The position numbers were made by a program, and so were the translations under genes. A stretch of 64,000 nt of DNA from Maratus speciosus (lineage: Eukaryota > Arthropoda > Arachnida > Araneae > Salticidae), in NCBI GenBank assembly GCA_963932465.1, contig OZ010789.1:597771968-597835967 (forward strand). The letters are read 5' to 3'. Under the pieces are notes generated by a model. That model saw only the letters and a list, made by a program, of their open reading frames with translations, was not told where the DNA came from and ran no database searches. Within the stretch, counting starts at the first letter, position 1. Every line of letters begins with the position of its first letter. Positions 58,093 through 64,000 of this stretch are shown piece by piece.

Positions 58093-58207
58093 ACACTATA
58101 GGATACCATAAAATACAGATAAATTACTGAAAATTTATCAGCGAATAATGCAGCCCACCTATTTCAAGTTCTTAAATTCTAGATGGATTTACTGTAATCT
58201 TAATATA
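58093..58207 (+). repeat. Direct duplication, copy 2, uninterrupted
   Basis: This is the partner of 56375-56487. It reads CTTAATATATACAAATTTTT without the MITE and so records the target site. Confidence 0.82.
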
Positions 58208-58209
58208 TA

Positions 58210-60340
58210 CAAATTTTTAATCAATTAGAATGAAAAGACTTAGAATAATGAAAGCTTAAATAAATCAAAACATTTAAAATTCTCGGCGAAATTATTTAGA
58301 AACAAGTCGTTTCCTATGTGATGAGGAAAACGCCATCTTGCAAATATCAGCATGCAATCAACTTAAGATTTTTTTAATAAAATGTTCCTAGAAAATATGT
58401 TAATACGATAATTAAATATAAAAATGTATTCCGAAATTCAGAATTAAATTTTCCCTCATATCACTTACAAAACTTTCTGAAATAGACACATTGTACAAGA
58501 AATAAGTACTTATAAATCGGTTAATTTAACTAGAAACTATGCACGTTTTCTTGCTGAAATTCGCATTTTCCTTCTTATCGAGTTATAATATTTTTTGTTC
58601 AAGTTATAATTTTGGTAAAATAAAATAACATTTCGGTCTAATGGAAGGTATGAAAATGTCTAAAAAAACAATAATTATAAAAAAAAATGTAATTGTTTTT
58701 TGTCTTTCTTTTTTCTTTGTAATATATATTAATACATTTTTATGCATTTATTTTTTTATTGGATTCATTTAATTTTCATTTAACTTTGTATAACTTTATT
58801 CAACTTGATTCAAAATTTCCCTCCTCTCTTATTGTGCCATTTTGGTTAATCTTTTTCTTTCCTATTGGTTGTATACTCCCATCTGTATGTTTCAAATCTA
58901 TTTTTTTTTTCATCATAATCTTGATTTCAAAGCTGTATCTCGTTTTGTCGACAACGGATGAAAAATCACATTATTTTCCCCTTTGAAATTATATTTCTTG
59001 ATAATTTTCATCAAAATAATTTATCGAACTAATGAAACTACCGTTTAATATGCTAATCTATTTAAAACAATCAATAATATTCTCATTTTGTATTTATTTT
59101 GCAAAACATGTGGTCCAAACGTAATGGAATATTTTAAGGAAAATGGTTATGAAATATTCTCAAGTCAGGTAACGTCTAGAACCTTAACACTAGTTCCTAT
59201 CAGGTTTTCTTAAGAAAAAAAATATACTTCCGACAAGGACTAGTCTCTTACAATTTTCTGCATCAGATATGCAAAACCCATTATACAGGCTGGTACACGT
59301 ATAAGACATTTGATATGTTAACAAATGTGAATACAGTTAGTTTGTTGCAGGTACAATAAATAAGTAAATATGTTCTACCAAAAGACATCACTCTCATCGC
59401 CCCTGCGTAAAAATAAATTTGTCATTCTCAGATTCTCATCATTACTATAGTGTTTATTTTGTTACAGAAAGAATATTGTGCCAGAAAAGCATCTAGGTAT
59501 CAGAGTCAAATAATGTGATTAGAAAAGATAAAACAGAATTTAATCAACGAATTATTCATCATCTACTACAAATTGTTTGTTTTACAGTAGCAATATGGTA
59601 CATAGCACCAACAGACATTCGAAAGTTTCGCTTTCAGTTTAGGCTAATAATACACATGAAGTGTCATATCGTCCTCTAATGACACCATTGAACAGCTTTT
59701 TAATTAACTTTTTCTCCATCTTTTAAGTTGATTTCGAGATACAATATAAAATAAGCATTTCTCCTCCAAGAGCGCATTGGGTGTTCTCCCTGTGTAATGC
59801 TACATAACTGTTAAGTGTTCATAAATGTTAGCACCACCATTTTCAAAATCAAATGTTTTCTTTACTGACAATCTTTTTTTTTAATGAATAAGATCAAGTT
59901 GATCGAGTTATATTAAGGTCTCAGAAGACTCAGCAGGCATACGCACCTACTAAACTTTTGTAATCACTTTTGTAACTTCAGCTACATCCTTCCACAAATT
60001 ATATGGCTGAATAACTTATATGATTTCAATCCTGTAAAGGTACTATAACAATATTAATTCATTAAACTTTATTAATGTCTAATATTTTCATGGTCTAAAA
60101 TTTCTCTGTTATTATACATTTAAATTGTTTATCAGATTATATGTAATCAAATAATTTTAAAATGTACTGTCAAAGCCTTACGTATGAATGCACTCGCCGT
60201 TTAAAACAAGTTGGAAATTGCACGTCAAACGTGGCAAATGAGGTGGGTTCGTACTATAACTAGTTTTGTAAATATTGTTTGCACCGCATATAGTATTGAT
60301 TGTATATTTTAGTGCACTTCATAAGTACATACCAGTTTCA
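58210..60340. other. AT-rich region without recognisable genes
   Basis: The 75-codon frame at 58759-58986 is hydrophobic and AT-driven. A somewhat less AT-rich stretch at 59560-59850 has no open frame or ends I can pair. Confidence 0.45.
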
Positions 60341-60349
60341 TTCTGTTCA

Positions 60350-60480
60350 AAAGGCTGTATCATAATTAAAATGCATTTGAAACATTTTTTCCCATTGGCC
60401 GTAATGTAACAAATAACTTTTGACTGTCCCTGTAACTAAACTATATTTCATAAAATTTATTTCATAATATTTCATAAACT
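60350..60480 (-). repeat. Dispersed repeat family A sub-repeat, inverted fragment
   Basis: Reverse-complemented, it contains TTACAGGGACAGTCAAAAG, then TGTTACATTACGGCCAATGG and GAAAAAATGTTTCAAATGC, matching the sub-repeats at 38627-38690 and 43950-44010. Confidence 0.55.
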
Positions 60481-60489
60481 GTATTTCAT

Positions 60490-61730
60490 AAAATTTGAAA
60501 TGACTCAACAAGTTCCGTAGCAAATATATATTTAAAATTTCAGACCATTCGGTACGCCAGTTTCTGCTCTGTTATATGCGGACGGACAGACATACCGACG
60601 GATGGAAAGACAGACGGACGGACCGAATAACGAATATAGGTGCTACGTATTTATACAATTACGACCGCACCTAAGAAGATATTAGGGATAAAGTAGTTAG
60701 AATAACAAGGGAAGAAAGTAGTTTCGTGGGACTTTGCGAAAATAAATTTTATGTATTCTATCTTTGAATTTTAAAATATAGTTCCTTTTAATTATTCCTT
60801 TTAATTTAAATTAAAACATTTTGCAATACAAAAAAAAAAAAAGATATTATTTCCATATCGTATTATACATTTTTTATTCAATAAATATTATAAAAATGTT
60901 TATTTAAAAGTAAAATAAAATTTAGAAAATTAATAAAAATAAATTAAATATCGATTATTCATATGAACAGTAAAATCTTTAATAACGATCTTAAAAACTA
61001 ACGTAACTATTTAACATGTTTATTTAATTTTTATTCCTAGGTTATTTTAATTACATTTTTAATGACCCATTAAGTTCGCAACATAATTAAAATATTTCAT
61101 TCAAAGTATACTATTTTTATCTTTACTGGATGTCATATAAAAATTAAAATTTTTAAAACTTTTTTTGGTTCTGTTTTAATATAAATATATATTTAAAAAA
61201 TGCATGTAAAAAACTCAAATTAATTTGCTTCTTCTATCAATAGATTAACAGTTTAAAAGAATAATAGCATAAAAAATTATTTTGATCGAAAATAATTTTA
61301 ACGAGGACAATATGTTTTACGGAATTAAACATACATTTTTAAACTTAAATAATCATAGTTTTAATTCAATCTCATAAAATTGTAAATTGATACAATTAGC
61401 ATCAAACTTTTTCAGGATATATAGTCAGGCACTGTAAGATAATTTTTAAAACGTTAAAAATCACAAGCTTGAAAATGCCAGTTCAGCTGTTCATGAATGT
61501 TATAAAGCCAAAAACAGATGACACTTCATTCTTGAAATTTTCAGTTGAATCTAACTTTTGTAAATCAATTTATCCAATCTAGATTTCTCTCAGTCTTTTC
61601 AGATATAAAACTTTAGTATTCTTATACAATACATGGATTAGAACACATCGATTAGTACAAATGTAAATTTATAGTACATAAGTAAATCATATGCAACAAC
61701 TATTAAAATTATGTTAAGTATATATATAAT
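60490..61730. other. AT-rich region with a GACGGACA-type patch
   Basis: At 60577-60630 the words GGACGGACAGACATACCG and AGACAGACGGACGGACC form a short purine-rich degenerate repeat. There are no genes. Confidence 0.45.
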
Positions 61731-61733
61731 ATA

Positions 61734-63163
61734 CACTCTGTTTCAAAAAAAATATATGCAACCAGAAGGAATTGAGCTAGAGCTACGGAACTTTGCGTGC
61801 TCATATAATTTGATGAGTTATGTAAATGGATAGCATTTCAGCACGAGTAACCAATGAGGGCTTCTGTAACACGCATTTAAATTGCGCAATGGTCAGCATT
61901 TAAAAGAGTATGTACTCGAATTCACGGATAATTAGGACTCAACTATCACTGTTGATACATGGGATTTGAAACAATGATGACTTTAAAACGTACTCAACGA
62001 CACTATGAATAGTGTTTCGACTTTGAAAGCGGTCAAAACATAGGCCTCAGAAAAGCGGGTGTTTCGTACAGACGTATCTACCAGCATTTTCATTGAAGCA
62101 ATATTGTGGTTCCGTGATGTTGGCTTCATTGTATAAAAAAAGGCCGGCCAGCCACTGCAGTGGCTCAGGACGACCCTGGGCCACAAATGCATAAGAGGAT
62201 CCAGTAATCTGAAAAGCACTCACATCTACAACAAAAACGTCACTATCATCTTTTCGACGACATTTGCTAGTTGATATTGCCAGTTGATACAGTGGTATCA
62301 AGTTATACCAGCCTTAAATGACAGGCGGACGCTGGGCTGGGCTCACGACGTCCATTTAAGCAGTTGCTTCTAACCCTTCAACATGGGCGGTGTTGTCTGG
62401 ATATGTGTTTATCATGAGGAAGCTGAGTAGTGTCGGATTGGACAAATGTGATGTTCAGCGACGATACCCTCTTTACTTTCATTGCTTGTGACTACCGAAT
62501 ATAAGTGCAGGCTGAGAGGTCCACGGTTCAATCCTGTATATATTACCGAGCGACAAACTGCCATAACACTTGGATCGACATTATGGGGAGTGATGTGCTG
62601 GGATAGATGATCACTTTTAGCCGTGCTCCATGATACTCTAATGGTTCGCAGGTACGTAGACGACATTTTGCAGACGGTGGTACGGCCTATGCTATCAAGT
62701 CGCCCAGGTGCCATTTACCAGCAAGATAATGCTTGCCCACACAGTACTACTCTCGCAAGGATGTCTAGAAGGATACAACGTCCTTTCATTGCCTGCCAGC
62801 TCACTAGATCTTGCTCCAATAGAGAATGTTTTGGACAAGTTGGAAAAGCAACTTGAACCGTTTCGAAATACCACTGGACTAGTCTATCAGTTGCTACACT
62901 TATGTCGGAATCTATCACAGTGGGGTATCTATAACTTAATAAACTCAATGCCTCACCGTGTAACGGCTTTTATAGCTGCCAGATGTGGTTTAACAAGCTA
63001 CTGAAATTGACAGTATTTTTCTTGCCACTAGTCAATAAGAATGAATTTCTGAATTTATAACATTTTTTTTTTTTTCATCTAAGCAAACGCTATTTACATA
63101 TCAAGTTTCATGATCTTGGTTCAGGTTTTTTTCTAAGTGCATATACCTTTTTGCTACAGAGTG
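61734..63163 (+). mobile_element. Full-length but dead Tc1-type transposon, 1,430 bp
   Basis: The ends CACTCTGTTTCAAAAAAAAT and, inverted, CACTCTGTAGCAAAAAGGTA are flanked by TA (61732-61733, 63164-63165), with about 30 bp of inverted repeat (ATATGCA is shared further in). The single coding region runs on the plus strand between them. Length, ends, TA sites and transposase all fit the Tc1 group. Confidence 0.92.
61977..63003 (+). pseudogene. Tc1-type DD34E transposase, multiply broken
   Basis: In order along the plus strand: an HTH-type N-terminus (FESGQNIGLRKAGVSYRRI, 62020-62077); a GRP-like stretch (KKGRPATAVAQDD); the first catalytic block FSDD (about 62454); a YVDDILQTV block (62651) before the second catalytic block GAIYQQDNACPH (62708-62743); and the last block LDLAPIENVLDKL (62800-62838) with its Glu. 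It ends MPHRVTAFIAARCGLTSY and a stop at 63001-63003, a typical C-terminus. Length from ATG to stop, about 340 codons, is normal for Tc1 transposases. Frameshifts separate the HTH, the QDNACPH and the IENV parts, and at least eight in-frame stops occur. The start is taken at the ATG pair at 61974-61979. In life it would bind the terminal repeats and cut and paste the element into TA sites; this copy cannot. Antisense frames at 61983-62948 are shadows. Confidence 0.85.
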
Positions 63164-63339
63164 TATTATACTGTTTATTTTCAGAAAGTAAAACACGCAT
63201 TTTTGCGCCTACATCAGGTCTGCTTTGATTTGATCAAAATAGGGGTGATCGATGTTAGTTTAGCTGCATTTGGCTGAGCACCAAATTTAGTGACAACGAT
63301 GAAGTCAACGAAGTTCCGAAGTAGAACTTCGGAAAATAC

Positions 63340-63925
63340 CCCTCTCAGCGTAGCACCCCTTTGAATAGTAGCAATACAGCGTCTAGAATACATAGTATCG
63401 AAATATGCTATCCAAACAATGCTAAAAATTTGTATCCCTTAAACCCTGAGGGGCGGTGGGATATATTTTATCCCACCTATGATTAATGAAGATTTGCGCC
63501 AGAAACATTTTATGAAATTTAACTTTTCTAACTTTCGTGCAAATAAGTCGCAAAATTGATTTTCCTTCATTTGAAATAAAAATTTTCTATCTTTCCGGTG
63601 GGAGTTCAGAATTATACAAACGTAATTGCTTGCCCCTCAAGGGGTTAAATGTGCGACGATACTGCTGAAATCCAAAGAGTCGATCGCAGCGACATCTGCG
63701 GACTTTTCGTATTACATTTTATAGACTAGCTATCTTGCAGTTTTAGAAAATATCCTGCAGATGTCGCTGCGATGTGTATATTGCAGCAGCATCGTTGTAC
63801 GTTTAAGGGATACAATATTTTAGCGCTTTTTTAAATATTACAGGGACAGCCCGTTTCTACACTATGTATTCTAGTCGCTATAGTAGCAGCGTGCTAGGTG
63901 CGGCTCCCGAAAACGGACAGCAGTA
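63340..63925. mobile_element. Foldback element, one arm interrupted by a MITE
   Basis: Left-arm words TAGTAGCAATACAGCGTCTA, GAATACATAGTATCG, GCTAAAAATTTGTATCCC, then after the MITE GACGATACTGCTGAAAT and CGCAGCGACATCTGC, all return inverted at 63750-63910. The loop is near 63720-63750. The outer limits are approximate. No coding sequence is present. Confidence 0.8.
63443..63644. mobile_element. piggyBac-like MITE, 202 bp, with subterminal hairpin
   Basis: TTAA lies on both sides (63439-63442, 63645-63648). The ends ACCCTGAGGGGCGG and, inverted, CCCCTTGAGGGGCA pair well. Just inside the left end, GGTGGGATA and TATCCCACC form a perfect 9-bp hairpin (63455-63477). The other arm of the host foldback reads ATCCCTTAAACGT without it, so the insertion boundary is certain. 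Confidence 0.9.
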
Positions 63926-64000
63926 TAAAATGCATTTTCCATTTTTAAAACTGAATCAATCGAAAACTTTCTTTAAAATGTGTATTATAAATGTGTATTA

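Overview
The window looks like a gene-free stretch of an AT-rich animal genome. It is about 70% A+T by eye and full of simple repeats, foldbacks and decayed DNA transposons. Tc1/mariner, pogo/Tigger, piggyBac-like and hAT-like elements, a Penelope-like retroelement, a tRNA-derived SINE and one solo LTR are all present. That mix fits an arthropod, possibly a chelicerate, but the species cannot be named from the sequence. I found no intact host gene. Nearly every open frame is short, AT-driven or a shadow of a repeat; the recognisable coding remnants belong to transposons.

Layout. 1-1985: tandem satellite of roughly 305 bp units, running off the left edge. 2650-4150: head-to-head inverted pair of Penelope-like 3' ends, each with a GIY-YIG endonuclease remnant and a hammerhead-type ribozyme core. 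4194-4465: a palindrome made of palindromes. 5720-6660: a second inverted pair whose left arm carries a well-formed hammerhead. 10261-11780: a mosaic dispersed repeat with a 32-bp minisatellite. 13778-14873: a hairpin-ended repeat with tandem 140-155 bp units and a TTAA-flanked MITE. 18301-19995: an old mariner-type element interrupted by a younger 1,095 bp one. 22397-22808: solo LTR. 24634-25395: a palindromic mariner derivative with transposase 3' ends in both arms. 28455-31994: inverted repeat, zinc-finger pseudogene, tandem repeat, LINE fragment and a small TIR element. 34721-36315: MITE, minisatellites and repeat fragments. 42033-46285: hAT-like MITE, dispersed repeats and a Tigger-like element. 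47504-49047: two more TTAA-flanked MITEs of about 200 bp. 52112-56090: a TIR element holding a tRNA-like SINE, a hAT-like MITE and a 1.55 kb inverted repeat. 56375-58207: a duplication whose first copy took an 800 bp MITE. 61734-63163: a complete but dead Tc1 element. 63340-63925: a foldback with a piggyBac-like MITE in one arm and the empty site in the other.

The strongest points are the hammerhead motifs inside inverted Penelope-like repeats and three loci where a neighbouring copy preserves the pre-insertion site, so element ends can be read almost to the base. All calls are by eye; no alignment, folding or database search was run.
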